Shown here: piece after piece, positions 34,781 through 44,588 of the stretch
Layout: each line of letters starts with the position of its first letter
Position numbering within the stretch: the first letter of the stretch is position 1
Origin: Shewanella acanthi
Lineage (GTDB): Bacteria; Pseudomonadota; Gammaproteobacteria; Enterobacterales; Shewanellaceae
Reading direction: 5' to 3'
Assembly (NCBI RefSeq): GCF_019457475.1
Contig: NZ_CP080413.1
Span: 2,232,001 to 2,296,000, forward strand
Length of the DNA: 64,000 nt
Position numbers and translations under genes: made by a program
The notes under the pieces: model-generated
The model's input: only the letters and a program-made list of their open reading frames with translations
What the model was told of the DNA's origin: nothing
The model's database searches: none

Positions 34781-36865
34781 ATGATCCCCATGACCATCAA
34801 TCAAGCTTCCATTAACTCAAAGGATTTTTCATTGTCTCCTTTATCTCCGTTATTTCAAAAACAGCGTACGCTTTTACGCCCATTTGCTCTGATGGCTTTT
34901 GCCTGCTTGACTCAATTGAGTTTCGCCCCTTTAAGCCATGGGGCAAGCGAACAGCCGCAAATGCCAACGCATCAGAACGAACGCATCCAAGATCAGCAAG
35001 CGCCCAAGATAAAACCTGTGGTTTACCAAATTTTTACTCGCCTCTATGGCAATAAAATCACCACCAACAAACCCTGGGGCACTATTGGCGATAATGGCGT
35101 TGGTAAATTTAATGACATTGATGAAACCGCCCTTTTAAGCATCAAAAATCTTGGGGTGACACATATTTGGTTTACGGGTGTCCCCCATCACGATCTGATT
35201 GGCGATTACAGCAGTATTGGCGTGAGTTCTGATGACCCAGATGTCGTCAAAGGGCGTGCAGGTTCACCCTATGCCGTAAAAGACTATTACAATGTTAATC
35301 CTGATTTAGCCGTCAATCCCGCTAATCGCCTACAGGAGTTTGAAGCACTGATCGCAAGGTGCCATGCGCTAGGCCTTAAAGTGATTATCGATATCGTGCC
35401 AAACCATGTGGCGCGTAATTATCACTCCATTAGTAAACCTGAGGGCGTGCGTGATTTTGGCGAAGATGACAATCAACAGCTTGAATATGCTAAGCATAAT
35501 AACTTTTACTATGTCATAGAGAACAACCAAGCTAAAGCCTTTGAAGTACCTGATTTTACGAAGGGGCTGCAGCCGCTTAATGGTGAACCACACCCCTTAA
35601 GTGATGGCAAATTTGCTGAGACCCCAGCCAAATGGACGGGTAATGGTTCACGCCTTGCCAAACCCGATGTCAACGACTGGTACGAGACAGTAAAAATCAA
35701 CTACGGAGTTCGCCCAGACGGCAGCCATGATTTCCCTTCCCTGCCCAAGGACATGGCCACAAGCAATGTCAGCGCCCATTACCGCTACTGGCAACAACAT
35801 GTCGATCAACTGCCAAACTCCTGGGTGAAATTCAATCACATCGCCCAATACTGGCTCGCCAAGGGGGTTGATGGTTTCCGTTACGATATGGCCGAAATGG
35901 TGCCCGTCGAATTTTGGAGCTATTTAAATAGCCATATTAAGCACACAAACCCCAATGCCTTTATTCTGGCTGAGGTCTATAACCCCAGCCTGTACCGCGA
36001 TTATATCCAGCTAGGGAAAATGGATTATCTCTATGATAAGGTTGATCTATACGACACTCTTAAGGCAATCATGGCGGGGCAAAAAAGTACCGCACAGATT
36101 GAGGCTGATCGCCTTAAAGTGCAGGACATTGAATCTCACTTGCTGCACTTTTTAGAAAACCACGACGAGCAACGTATTGGCAATGCCGCATTTTTAGGCA
36201 GTTTCACGGGCAACACTAACAAAGACGCGGTTGATGCCCGCTACGCGCTACCCGCTATGGTGGTGTCCGCTACCCTTGGCACCTCACCGACACTGATCTA
36301 TTTCGGTCAAGAAGTTGGTGAAGCGGCTTTTCAGGATCTTGGTTTTGGAAAAGCCACGCGCACCAGTATTTTTGACTATGCGGGTGTACCCGCCCACCAG
36401 CGCTGGATGAATAACGGTAAGTTCGATGGTGGTCAGGCGACTGAGGCAGAAAAATCCCTGCGGGCCTACTATCAAAAATTACTGCATTTGAGTAAAACGG
36501 AGCCAGCCTTTCTTGGTGAGTATATTAGTCTTGACAGCATTAATCGCAGCTTGGCGCACACTGGCTACGATAACAGCACCTTCGCCTTTGCTCGCAGTCA
36601 AAGTGTAACCAGCGATAGCGCCGAAAAGGGCCAAAAGCTCATTATTGTCAGTAACTTCAGCGCAAAAGAGCCGAAAAAACTCACCTTAACTCTACCCAAC
36701 GCCTTAATAGCAAAGTGGCAGCTTAGTGATGGCGATTATCGACTTGAGGATTTACTTGAATCCCACCAAGGCAAATTAACTGTGACTGCTGGTCAAGGGC
36801 AAATTACGCTTACACTTGAACCACTTGCATCCGCAGTGCTGTCAATCACCGCTTCAGCACACTAA
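34781..36865 (+). CDS. Secreted GH13 alpha-amylase
   Basis: A GH13 enzyme of 694 residues from ATG 34781, four bases after the previous stop codon, which permits coupled restart. A TTG at 34832 with AAAGGA seven bases before it is an attractive alternative start and gives a more usual signal peptide. The catalytic residues in the long form are D369 in GFRYDMAEM, E398 in ILAEVYN and D462 in ENHDEQR. A signal peptide ends near SHGA. It is not closely related to the first amylase and resembles alpha-amylases that act on long alpha-1,4-glucans. It is probably periplasmic or surface-bound and supplies substrate to the TonB receptor. Confidence 0.9.
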   Translation: MIPMTINQASINSKDFSLSPLSPLFQKQRTLLRPFALMAFACLTQLSFAPLSHGASEQPQMPTHQNERIQDQQAPKIKPVVYQIFTRLYGNKITTNKPWGTIGDNGVGKFNDIDETALLSIKNLGVTHIWFTGVPHHDLIGDYSSIGVSSDDPDVVKGRAGSPYAVKDYYNVNPDLAVNPANRLQEFEALIARCHALGLKVIIDIVPNHVARNYHSISKPEGVRDFGEDDNQQLEYAKHNNFYYVIENNQAKAFEVPDFTKGLQPLNGEPHPLSDGKFAETPAKWTGNGSRLAKPDVNDWYETVKINYGVRPDGSHDFPSLPKDMATSNVSAHYRYWQQHVDQLPNSWVKFNHIAQYWLAKGVDGFRYDMAEMVPVEFWSYLNSHIKHTNPNAFILAEVYNPSLYRDYIQLGKMDYLYDKVDLYDTLKAIMAGQKSTAQIEADRLKVQDIESHLLHFLENHDEQRIGNAAFLGSFTGNTNKDAVDARYALPAMVVSATLGTSPTLIYFGQEVGEAAFQDLGFGKATRTSIFDYAGVPAHQRWMNNGKFDGGQATEAEKSLRAYYQKLLHLSKTEPAFLGEYISLDSINRSLAHTGYDNSTFAFARSQSVTSDSAEKGQKLIIVSNFSAKEPKKLTLTLPNALIAKWQLSDGDYRLEDLLESHQGKLTVTAGQGQITLTLEPLASAVLSITASAH

Positions 36866-36888
36866 TATAACCAACAGCATCTCAACAT

Positions 36889-36911
36889 GCGTCACCCACC
36901 TTGGGTGACGC
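36889..36911 (+). other. Strong hairpin after the second amylase
   Basis: GCGTCACCCA and TGGGTGACGC form a perfect ten-base stem with a three-base loop. No T-run follows, so it is more likely an mRNA-protecting hairpin than an intrinsic terminator. Confidence 0.6.
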
Positions 36912-36934
36912 CAACCTGTTATCTAGAGGACCCC

Positions 36935-37318
36935 ATGCTACTCGGTATACACCACGCAGCAATTATCTGCAGCGACTATCAAAAATCAAAACACTTCTAT
37001 GTTGAGGTGCTAGGCCTTAAGGTGCTGGCTGAGCATTTTCGTGAGGTACGTAACTCCTATAAACTTGACCTGTTATTACCGGACAACTGCCAAATTGAAC
37101 TGTTCTCCTTCAATGCCCCGCCGCCACGTCCAAGTTATCCCGAAGCCTGTGGCCTAAGGCACCTCGCCTTTCGGGTGGAATCGATTAACGTTATCATCGA
37201 CCATCTTCACGCCCATCAAATTGAGGTCGAGCCCGTACGTACCGATGAGTACACTGGAAAGCTATTCACTTTTTTTAGCGATCCAGATGGACTGCCTATC
37301 GAGCTTTATCAATGCTAA
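36935..37318 (+). CDS. yaeR: VOC-family protein YaeR (glyoxalase-like)
   Basis: A 127-residue protein of the vicinal oxygen chelate superfamily. It is collinear with E. coli YaeR, with HHAAIICSDY at the start, IELFSF, ACGLRHLAF and FFSDPDGLPIELY. The metal-binding residues His, Glu, His, Glu of the glyoxalase I fold are all in place. The real reaction of YaeR is not established. ATG at 36935 has AGAGGA five bases upstream; the frame is open from 36887, but that part crosses the hairpin. It may be cotranscribed with the amylases. Confidence 0.88.
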   Translation: MLLGIHHAAIICSDYQKSKHFYVEVLGLKVLAEHFREVRNSYKLDLLLPDNCQIELFSFNAPPPRPSYPEACGLRHLAFRVESINVIIDHLHAHQIEVEPVRTDEYTGKLFTFFSDPDGLPIELYQC

Positions 37319-37701
37319 TGAATTAAGGCTAAGAAAAACCGACCAATTGATTACATGCTGTTTCAGTCCCAACGCTTTTAACATCCAAGCATCCATGTTT
37401 ACGCCTTCCGTAAAAATACCTAGGGTGACGCTTTACTCTATGTTCACCCTCACCACTTTCAACGTTGAAAAATTCCGTACGACGTATCAGATTTTCAACT
37501 AACCACTTGAAATAGAGTCCCTAGATTGATGTTTCTTTACAAAGATCTTCTACACTCTATTTACAAAACCATTGCATGTGGGACTTCACTTGCCCCCAAT
37601 CTGGCAAAATTGAAACATACAATGCGGGCTTTTTCGCGTAATGACAGTACTTGATAACTAATACAACTCACACCACATCTTAAATGATGTCAGGAGAAAG
37701 G
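37319..37701. other. Intergenic region before the c-di-GMP operon
   Basis: Must hold the promoter of the three-gene signalling operon. A weak inverted repeat, AGGGTGA with TTCACCCT (37422-37450), lies in its left half. A clear ribosome site AGGAGA at 37692-37697 precedes the first gene. Nothing else was recognised. Confidence 0.5.
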
Positions 37702-39783
37702 ATGTTTTCAGTCAGCGGATCGACACCACGCATTCTCTTAATTGATGATGATGCGGTCCAAATAACATTACTTAACCAAGTGCTGAAAGCGATTGGTCAG
37801 GTGTATTTTGAGCAAAATAGCCATGATGCCCTTGCCCAAGCCATCAATATTAAACCCGATATCATCCTGCTCGATATCCAAATGCCAGGGCTTAACGGTT
37901 ATCAAGTGTTAGCCCAAATTAAGGCCACCCCTGCAATTCAAAATACCCCAGTGATCTTTATTACCTCGCAGGACTCAATAGAAGATCAGCTCCGTTGTCT
38001 CAATGACGGTGCGGTGGACTTTATTGCCAAACCCCTGCATCCGGCAATTGTGGCCGCGAGGGTGCAAACACAGTTGATGATCCGCAACCAAGCAAGGCAA
38101 TTGGTCGATCTCTACCGCCATGCCCAGGTGACATTAGATTCCATCGGCGATGCAGTGATCACAACCGATAAACATTGCGCTATCACCTATATGAATCCCG
38201 CCGCCGAATTACTCATTGGGATGACATCAAGCGATGCAAAAGGCAAAGCGATCGAGGAGGTCATGCCCCTTCGAATCGGCGATGACGGGCCTATCCACAT
38301 TAACCCTGTCCGAATCGCGATGGATGAGCAACGTGTGGTGGGCATGGCTCTGAACTGCAAGTTACATAATCAAGCAGGACATTGGATTCCCGTCGAAGAC
38401 AGTGCCGCCCCACTGATTTCAGAGTCGGGTGAAGTGATTGGTGGCGTGATTGTGTTTGACGATATCAACGAGTCCCGCGCTATGGCGCTTAAGATGTCCC
38501 ATACCTTGCAACACGACCAACTGACGAATTTGCCCAATCGCTTTTTACTGATGGAGCATCTGAGTGCTGAGATGCAAAAAACCGAGCACAATCAAAATAA
38601 ACTCGGACTCATACTGTTAAATATTAATCGATTCAAACTGATTAATGAGGATTTTGGCTTTGACTTCGGCGATGAACTCCTCAAGAAAATCGCCTCTCGT
38701 ATCAAAGGTCTTTTACATAATGGCGAAATCGTCAGCCGACATAATGCCGATGAATTTATGATTTTAGTCCCTGACATTAACCACCCCAGCGACTTAGCCA
38801 ATTTTGCCTTAGCCCTTAAAGAAAACATCGCTCAATTTGCCAAACTCCATCCCGAAATTAACAATTTTTCCATCAGTATGGGATTAAGTATTTTTCCCGA
38901 GGACGCAACCAACGCCCAAACCTTAATGCTTCATGCCGATGCGGCGCTAAACCGTGCTAAGCGTGATGCCAGACATGACGGTGTTTGCTTCTATTCCGAT
39001 GAGATGGAGTCCTACAATATTTCGCGCCGCGCCCGTTATATCCAGCTTAAAAATGCCATTACCCACAGGCAAGTCATCGCCCTTTATCAACCCATGGTGA
39101 ATGCGACCACGGGTAAAGTCGAAGCCGTAGAGGCCTTGATGCGAATTAAAGACAACGATAACAATTTAGTGCCGCCAAATGAGTTTATCTCGATAGCCGA
39201 AGAAACACGGCTCATCATTCCCCTTGGCGAGCAAATGATCCATATTGCCTTGGCGCAATTGAGGGATTGGCATGAGAAGGGATTTAACCTGCGCATGTGC
39301 CTCAACATCTCCCCTATCCAATTTCTCGATCCTCATTTTGTCCCCTTCTTCCTCAGTGCTATTGAGCGCCATAGAGTCAAACCTGATCTGATTGAACTTG
39401 AAGTGACCGAGAGTTTAATGCTGCAAAATCTGCAACAGGTCACCTGTGATATGGTGCAATGTCGCAATCTGGGCATTTCAATCTCCATAGATGACTTTGG
39501 CACTGGTTATTCTTGTCTTAGCTATTTAAAGGACTTACCCGTAGATGTCCTTAAAATTGATAGAACATTTGTGAAAGCGCTTTGGGATCAAAATGCGGAT
39601 CACGCATTAGTGCACACCATTGCCCAGCTTGCAAAGGGTATGGGGCTCAAGTCCGTTGCAGAAGGAGTTGAAAGTGCATATCAAGTCAAAAGATTAAATG
39701 AAATGGGGGTCACACTATTACAGGGGTATTACTTTTCAAGGCCCATCCCCGCCGATGCAATTAAAGCGGAATACCCACTATGA
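37702..39783 (+). CDS. Response regulator REC-PAS-GGDEF-EAL, probable c-di-GMP phosphodiesterase
   Basis: A 693-residue cytoplasmic protein if started at ATG 37702, with AGGAGA upstream. The receiver domain (about 8-125) has the acidic pair IDDDA and the phosphate-accepting Asp in LLDIQMPG (D58). A PAS domain follows at about 145-265. The GGDEF domain is degenerate: the signature is HNADEF instead of GGDEF, so it should not make c-di-GMP and may bind GTP as a sensor. The EAL domain looks active, with EALMR, NISPIQF, ELEVTESL, DDFGTGYS, LKIDRTF and AEGVES. It would destroy c-di-GMP when told to by the kinase next door. The stop codon overlaps the kinase start codon (ATGA). Confidence 0.92.
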   Translation: MFSVSGSTPRILLIDDDAVQITLLNQVLKAIGQVYFEQNSHDALAQAINIKPDIILLDIQMPGLNGYQVLAQIKATPAIQNTPVIFITSQDSIEDQLRCLNDGAVDFIAKPLHPAIVAARVQTQLMIRNQARQLVDLYRHAQVTLDSIGDAVITTDKHCAITYMNPAAELLIGMTSSDAKGKAIEEVMPLRIGDDGPIHINPVRIAMDEQRVVGMALNCKLHNQAGHWIPVEDSAAPLISESGEVIGGVIVFDDINESRAMALKMSHTLQHDQLTNLPNRFLLMEHLSAEMQKTEHNQNKLGLILLNINRFKLINEDFGFDFGDELLKKIASRIKGLLHNGEIVSRHNADEFMILVPDINHPSDLANFALALKENIAQFAKLHPEINNFSISMGLSIFPEDATNAQTLMLHADAALNRAKRDARHDGVCFYSDEMESYNISRRARYIQLKNAITHRQVIALYQPMVNATTGKVEAVEALMRIKDNDNNLVPPNEFISIAEETRLIIPLGEQMIHIALAQLRDWHEKGFNLRMCLNISPIQFLDPHFVPFFLSAIERHRVKPDLIELEVTESLMLQNLQQVTCDMVQCRNLGISISIDDFGTGYSCLSYLKDLPVDVLKIDRTFVKALWDQNADHALVHTIAQLAKGMGLKSVAEGVESAYQVKRLNEMGVTLLQGYYFSRPIPADAIKAEYPL

Positions 39784-42700
39784 TCAATCGGATATTTAAT
39801 CGCATTAATACCATTGTATGGTGGGCCCCCCTCCTGATTGGTTTATTTCTAACAACCTGCTTTGCTAGCCTGCTTCACTATCAAAATCAAATCGATAACG
39901 CTGCCCATGTTAGAAGCCTTGCCAATGAGGCAGAGCAAATGATTATCCAACGGTTTGAACTGTTTCAATACGGTTTGCGGGGCGCTCGGGGGGCCGTGAT
40001 TGCGGCTGGGGTAAATCAAATCACCCGCGGACAATTTGAAGATTATATGGATAGCCGTGACATTGATTCCGAATTTTCTGGCGCATTAGGTTTTGGCTTT
40101 ATTCGCAGAGTCCCAATGGCCGAGGAAGCCGCGTTTGTTGAAGCCGCCAGATTGGACGGCGCGCCAAACTTTAAGATTAAAACCCTCAATCCCCATGATG
40201 GTGACCGCTTTGTTATTCAATATATTTACCCTATTGCCCGCAATCAGCAGGCAGTGGGTCTAGATATTGGCTCCGAATCCAATCGCCGCAATGCTGCGCT
40301 TAATTCAGCAAGGGAAAATAAAGCCCGTATAACAGCACCAATTACTTTGGTTCAGGCAAATAAAAAAGCACGCCGTGGTGTACTGATAATGCTACCTATT
40401 TATGCGAGCAATGTGCCGCTGGATACGCCTGAGCAGAGAGAAGCGCAAGTTAAAGGCTGGTCCTATGCGCCTCTGGTTGTGGATGATGTGTTAGCCGATC
40501 TCAATAATGTCATGGGCCAAGCGCAAATCGTCTTAGTGAGTAAGCTTGATAACGACACTTTCTTTAGTACCGAGCGCCTAACAAACACTGCCTATTTTCC
40601 GACTGAGCAGGTTTCTCGCGATATACGGGTATTCGGTCAGCAATGGACCCTCATCTTAGTCCCTAATTCCTTAGCCTTTGAACACCAACGCTGGAACATT
40701 CCTTGGATTGTGACCCTTGGCCTCACACTGACCTTTGTGTGTATCTTTGTCCTTAACTTAATCACAACACGGGCCGTTAAAAACGTTGATGAATCTCAGG
40801 AAATCCCCCGAGGCGTTAAAAGCATGGGGCTATTTTTAAGGAGCGATACCGTTAAACGCTCCTGGCCCTCTGCACTTTGCATTCTCATACTGATTTTTTG
40901 TTCTACTTCTTGGCTAATTCTGGATAAGGAGCAACAAACCGTCTCAATTAAACTTCGTAATAGCGCCAAAGCCGCCATCAGCGCAATTGAAGATACTGCC
41001 AAAAAATACTCTGAAGATGCCATCTTCCTCGCTAATACGCCGCCGATTCAAGAGTTAAGGGATTTTCAACATCAATCATTATCCAGCATTAGTGCTGCGG
41101 ATAAGAGCTGGCGTGATAGCCTCGCCGATATTTTTAAAGCCTATATGCTAACAACACCGGATATCTTTCAAGTCAGGTTGATTACGGCAGAGTCAGGGTG
41201 GCATGAACAGGTAAAAATCCAACGCGAAGGTGATGAATTAGTCCGATACGAAGATAAATCGCTACAGAACAAGAGTCATGAGCCTTACATCAAAGATACC
41301 CTCCGTTTTGCTGCGGGGGGGGTATATATGTCCAATATCAATCTCAACCGAGAGCATGGCAGCATCGAATACCCTGAACGTCCTGTGTGGCGTTTCTCAA
41401 CCCCTATTTTCTATGATGATGGAGAACCACTTGGCATCATCATTATCAATATCAGTGCATTGCCCTTTATCAAAGGGATAATCAACGACAATTCAGCTGC
41501 AGTAACAACTTATCTAACTAATGCAGATGATGAATTTATTTATCATCCGGATCCCTCAAAAATGTTTGTATTTGAACAGGGTAAGTCCTATCGCTGGCAG
41601 GATGAGTTTCAACCGGTTAGTTCAATCAATATTGATGTGGATAACAGTCATAGTTTTACGAGTCACCAAGGTAGAATTTGGGAACAAAGTCAGCAGTTTA
41701 ATATGGAGAGCGCGACTAATCCTCGCGTTATCAATCTCCACAGTACCGTATCTCAGCTCCCAACACTTATCAGTGTTGGGAGTAAAATTTTGTTACTTGG
41801 ACTCCTCTTATTCATTCTGGCATTCATCAGCAGTGCCGTGCAGTACTGGTTATGGCTCACCACCCTTGTCGCAGAAAAAGACAAATGGAATGCACAGCTA
41901 CGCCATCAGCAGGAAAAGGAAACACTACGCTTTAAGGGCTTGATTGAATCGTCACCCGAAGCCACCCTGATTGTGGATCAGTACGGCTTAATCAAAATGG
42001 TCAATACTGAAGCTGAAAAAATGTTCGGTTATACCCGCGAGCAACTTGAAAATTACAGCATCGAAAGGCTGATCCCCTCAGAACTTAGGCATCACCACGC
42101 CACCCATATTAAGAATTACACAGCAAATCCAAAAACTCGCCGGATGGGGGCAACCAAGGATTTATTTGCCATCAATGCCGAGGGTACTGAATTTCCTGTT
42201 GAAATCAGCCTTAGCGCCGTGTCGATGGAAAACGAAATGCTAGTGTCAGTGTCGGTGCGTAACATTACCGAACGACTTGATATTGAACGTAAATTACGTA
42301 CAGCACTTGAAGATGCTGAACAAGCCACCCAGGCAAAAAGTGCATTTTTAGCCAATACCAGCCATGAGATCCGCACTCCATTGAATGCGATTATCGGGTT
42401 AACCCACCTGTTATCCAATGAAAATCTGACCGAAGCACAGCGTCGAATAGTTGAAAAAATTAGCCTTTCTGGTAAATCTTTGCTCGGAATTGTCAACGAT
42501 GTGCTGGATTTATCTAAAATCGAAGCCAACGAAATGATGCTAGAGCCGCTGCCCCTCGAGTTAAAGGACTTTTTGGATGAGATTGGCAGTATATTTAGCA
42601 TTCAAGCGGAAACCAAAAACCTCCATTTTGCGCTGCATCTTAGTCAAGATTTACCTCTGAGAGTCAATGCCGATGCCATTCGACTGAGGCAAATCTTGGT

Positions 42701-44588
42701 CAACTTACTGAGTAATGCCCTTAAATTTACCTCCCTAGGGGAAATCACGCTCAGTGCTGAAGTCGTCGCAGACCTTGATGACAAAGAAAGTCAGGAGACC
42801 ACCACGCGGATCCGTTTTACAGTAACAGATACAGGAATTGGCATAACAGCCAGTGCACAGGAGCGATTATTTAACCCCTTTTCTCAGGCGGATATCAGCA
42901 CGACACGCCGATTTGGTGGCACGGGTCTTGGACTGTCTATTGTACAAAAATTGGTTTTTTTGATGCAAGGCACCCTCGGTGTGGATAGTACCGATGGCAA
43001 AGGCAGTCAATTTTGGGTTGAACTGCCCTTCGACACTAATCATTTAGAGGAGACCTCTCTTCCAGAACATACGCATCAATCGCTGTATGTCATGATTGCT
43101 GAAGATAATTCGCAGGATGCTCAGGTATTACAATCATTAACCCGCTCGCTTGGCTGGCGTGCAGATATCGTGCCTGATGGTAAAGCCCTATTAGAGCTAT
43201 TTACCAGCCGGCTAAATCAAAATCTGCGCTTGCCCGATGCCTTATTAGTCGATTGGCAAATGCCTAACCTTGATGGCATAAAAGCCCTAAAAGCGTTAAT
43301 TCAAACCGTCGGCCGAGAAAACCTGCCCGCTGTACTGATGGTATCCGCCCATGATCGTAACCAGATTGCAATCGAAGATACCCAGCACTTAATTGGTAGT
43401 ATTCTCCAAAAACCCGTCAATCCCTCAACATTATTCAATGCCGTGAATGAGGTTGTGAGCCAACATACCGGCCTTAACGAAAAGGTATTACATGCCACAG
43501 CCACCGATGCCATTAAAGCCAAATGGTTGCCCGACGTAAGAGTGTTAGTTGTAGACGACAGCGAAACCAATTTAGAGGTCGCCGCATACATTCTTAACCA
43601 AACGGGGGCCATCGCCGCCACAGCGAGCAGTGGTAAACAGGCCATTCAAAAAATGGAGATGGCTGACAGGCCATATGACGCGGTGTTAATGGATGTACAA
43701 ATGCCAGAAATGGATGGCTTAGAGGCAACTCGGTATATCCGCGAAACCCTAGGGCACACCAAGCTGCCCATCATTGCATTGACGGCAGGCGCCTTAGTTG
43801 AAGAACGACGTCGAGCACTGACAGCAGGGATGGATGACTTTTTAACCAAACCCATAAGTCCTTCACGTTTAATCAGTGTACTACGGTCACAAATTGCTAG
43901 GAGTCGAGGCCACGAGCTCGCCATCGAAGAACTTAAACCCACCGCCAATGATGAAAGTGAATGGCCGAGCATAGAAGGCCTTAACAGTGAACGAGCACAG
44001 GAATTATTGCTCGGTAATAAGGAATTGTTCTACACCACACTAAGGCACTTGCTTGAAGAGAACAGCAATCTCACGGCGGAACTGATTGAAGATATAGATG
44101 AACCCGACAATCAAGCATTACGCCTCTCCCTCGCAGCCCAAGTGCATAAAATGCGCAGCGCAGCAGGGATGATAGGCTCTGAAATTATCCATACTTTAGC
44201 CACCGACGCCGAGCGGCAATTACGCGAGGATAACAGCCAATCCTATGGAACATTGAGCAAATTAATTTCTGCACTCAGTCAGTTAACTAGTGCTAGCAAA
44301 GACAGTCTTCAAGAATGGGATCAATCAATTAAACAAACGTTGACTGAAAATGCCAGCCAATTGAGTGAACAAATTTCACAAGAAACCCTTAACCATCTTT
44401 TGCAATTACTGTCGGATCAGGATCTGAGTGTATTGGATCTCGTCGAGCAACATCGAGAAAGTTTATTGGTGACACTGGGCGCCAATCATTTTGAAGAATT
44501 GCTAGACTCTCTTAGACGGCTAAACTTTAAACAGGCTAAGACAATCCTTGAAGCCCCGATAAAGCGTACAGGAACAGTAAATGAATAA
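39780..44588 (+). CDS. Hybrid sensor histidine kinase with CHASE and second sensor domain
   Basis: A 1602-residue membrane kinase. In order: membrane segment (about 13-33), CHASE sensor domain (about 60-250), two membrane segments (about 300-325 and 360-380), a second extracytoplasmic region of nearly 300 residues that looks like a Cache-type domain, a fourth membrane segment (about 675-700), PAS (about 715-835), HisKA with the phosphorylated His in NTSHEIRTP (about 861), HATPase (about 960-1085), two receiver domains (from about 1102 with LLVDWQMP, and from about 1253 with VLMDVQMPEMDG) and a C-terminal Hpt domain with His in QVHKMRSAAG (about 1455). It overlaps the genes on both sides, by 4 and 8 bases, so it surely passes phosphate to the two flanking response regulators. 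Confidence 0.92.
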   Translation: MINRIFNRINTIVWWAPLLIGLFLTTCFASLLHYQNQIDNAAHVRSLANEAEQMIIQRFELFQYGLRGARGAVIAAGVNQITRGQFEDYMDSRDIDSEFSGALGFGFIRRVPMAEEAAFVEAARLDGAPNFKIKTLNPHDGDRFVIQYIYPIARNQQAVGLDIGSESNRRNAALNSARENKARITAPITLVQANKKARRGVLIMLPIYASNVPLDTPEQREAQVKGWSYAPLVVDDVLADLNNVMGQAQIVLVSKLDNDTFFSTERLTNTAYFPTEQVSRDIRVFGQQWTLILVPNSLAFEHQRWNIPWIVTLGLTLTFVCIFVLNLITTRAVKNVDESQEIPRGVKSMGLFLRSDTVKRSWPSALCILILIFCSTSWLILDKEQQTVSIKLRNSAKAAISAIEDTAKKYSEDAIFLANTPPIQELRDFQHQSLSSISAADKSWRDSLADIFKAYMLTTPDIFQVRLITAESGWHEQVKIQREGDELVRYEDKSLQNKSHEPYIKDTLRFAAGGVYMSNINLNREHGSIEYPERPVWRFSTPIFYDDGEPLGIIIINISALPFIKGIINDNSAAVTTYLTNADDEFIYHPDPSKMFVFEQGKSYRWQDEFQPVSSINIDVDNSHSFTSHQGRIWEQSQQFNMESATNPRVINLHSTVSQLPTLISVGSKILLLGLLLFILAFISSAVQYWLWLTTLVAEKDKWNAQLRHQQEKETLRFKGLIESSPEATLIVDQYGLIKMVNTEAEKMFGYTREQLENYSIERLIPSELRHHHATHIKNYTANPKTRRMGATKDLFAINAEGTEFPVEISLSAVSMENEMLVSVSVRNITERLDIERKLRTALEDAEQATQAKSAFLANTSHEIRTPLNAIIGLTHLLSNENLTEAQRRIVEKISLSGKSLLGIVNDVLDLSKIEANEMMLEPLPLELKDFLDEIGSIFSIQAETKNLHFALHLSQDLPLRVNADAIRLRQILVNLLSNALKFTSLGEITLSAEVVADLDDKESQETTTRIRFTVTDTGIGITASAQERLFNPFSQADISTTRRFGGTGLGLSIVQKLVFLMQGTLGVDSTDGKGSQFWVELPFDTNHLEETSLPEHTHQSLYVMIAEDNSQDAQVLQSLTRSLGWRADIVPDGKALLELFTSRLNQNLRLPDALLVDWQMPNLDGIKALKALIQTVGRENLPAVLMVSAHDRNQIAIEDTQHLIGSILQKPVNPSTLFNAVNEVVSQHTGLNEKVLHATATDAIKAKWLPDVRVLVVDDSETNLEVAAYILNQTGAIAATASSGKQAIQKMEMADRPYDAVLMDVQMPEMDGLEATRYIRETLGHTKLPIIALTAGALVEERRRALTAGMDDFLTKPISPSRLISVLRSQIARSRGHELAIEELKPTANDESEWPSIEGLNSERAQELLLGNKELFYTTLRHLLEENSNLTAELIEDIDEPDNQALRLSLAAQVHKMRSAAGMIGSEIIHTLATDAERQLREDNSQSYGTLSKLISALSQLTSASKDSLQEWDQSIKQTLTENASQLSEQISQETLNHLLQLLSDQDLSVLDLVEQHRESLLVTLGANHFEELLDSLRRLNFKQAKTILEAPIKRTGTVNE

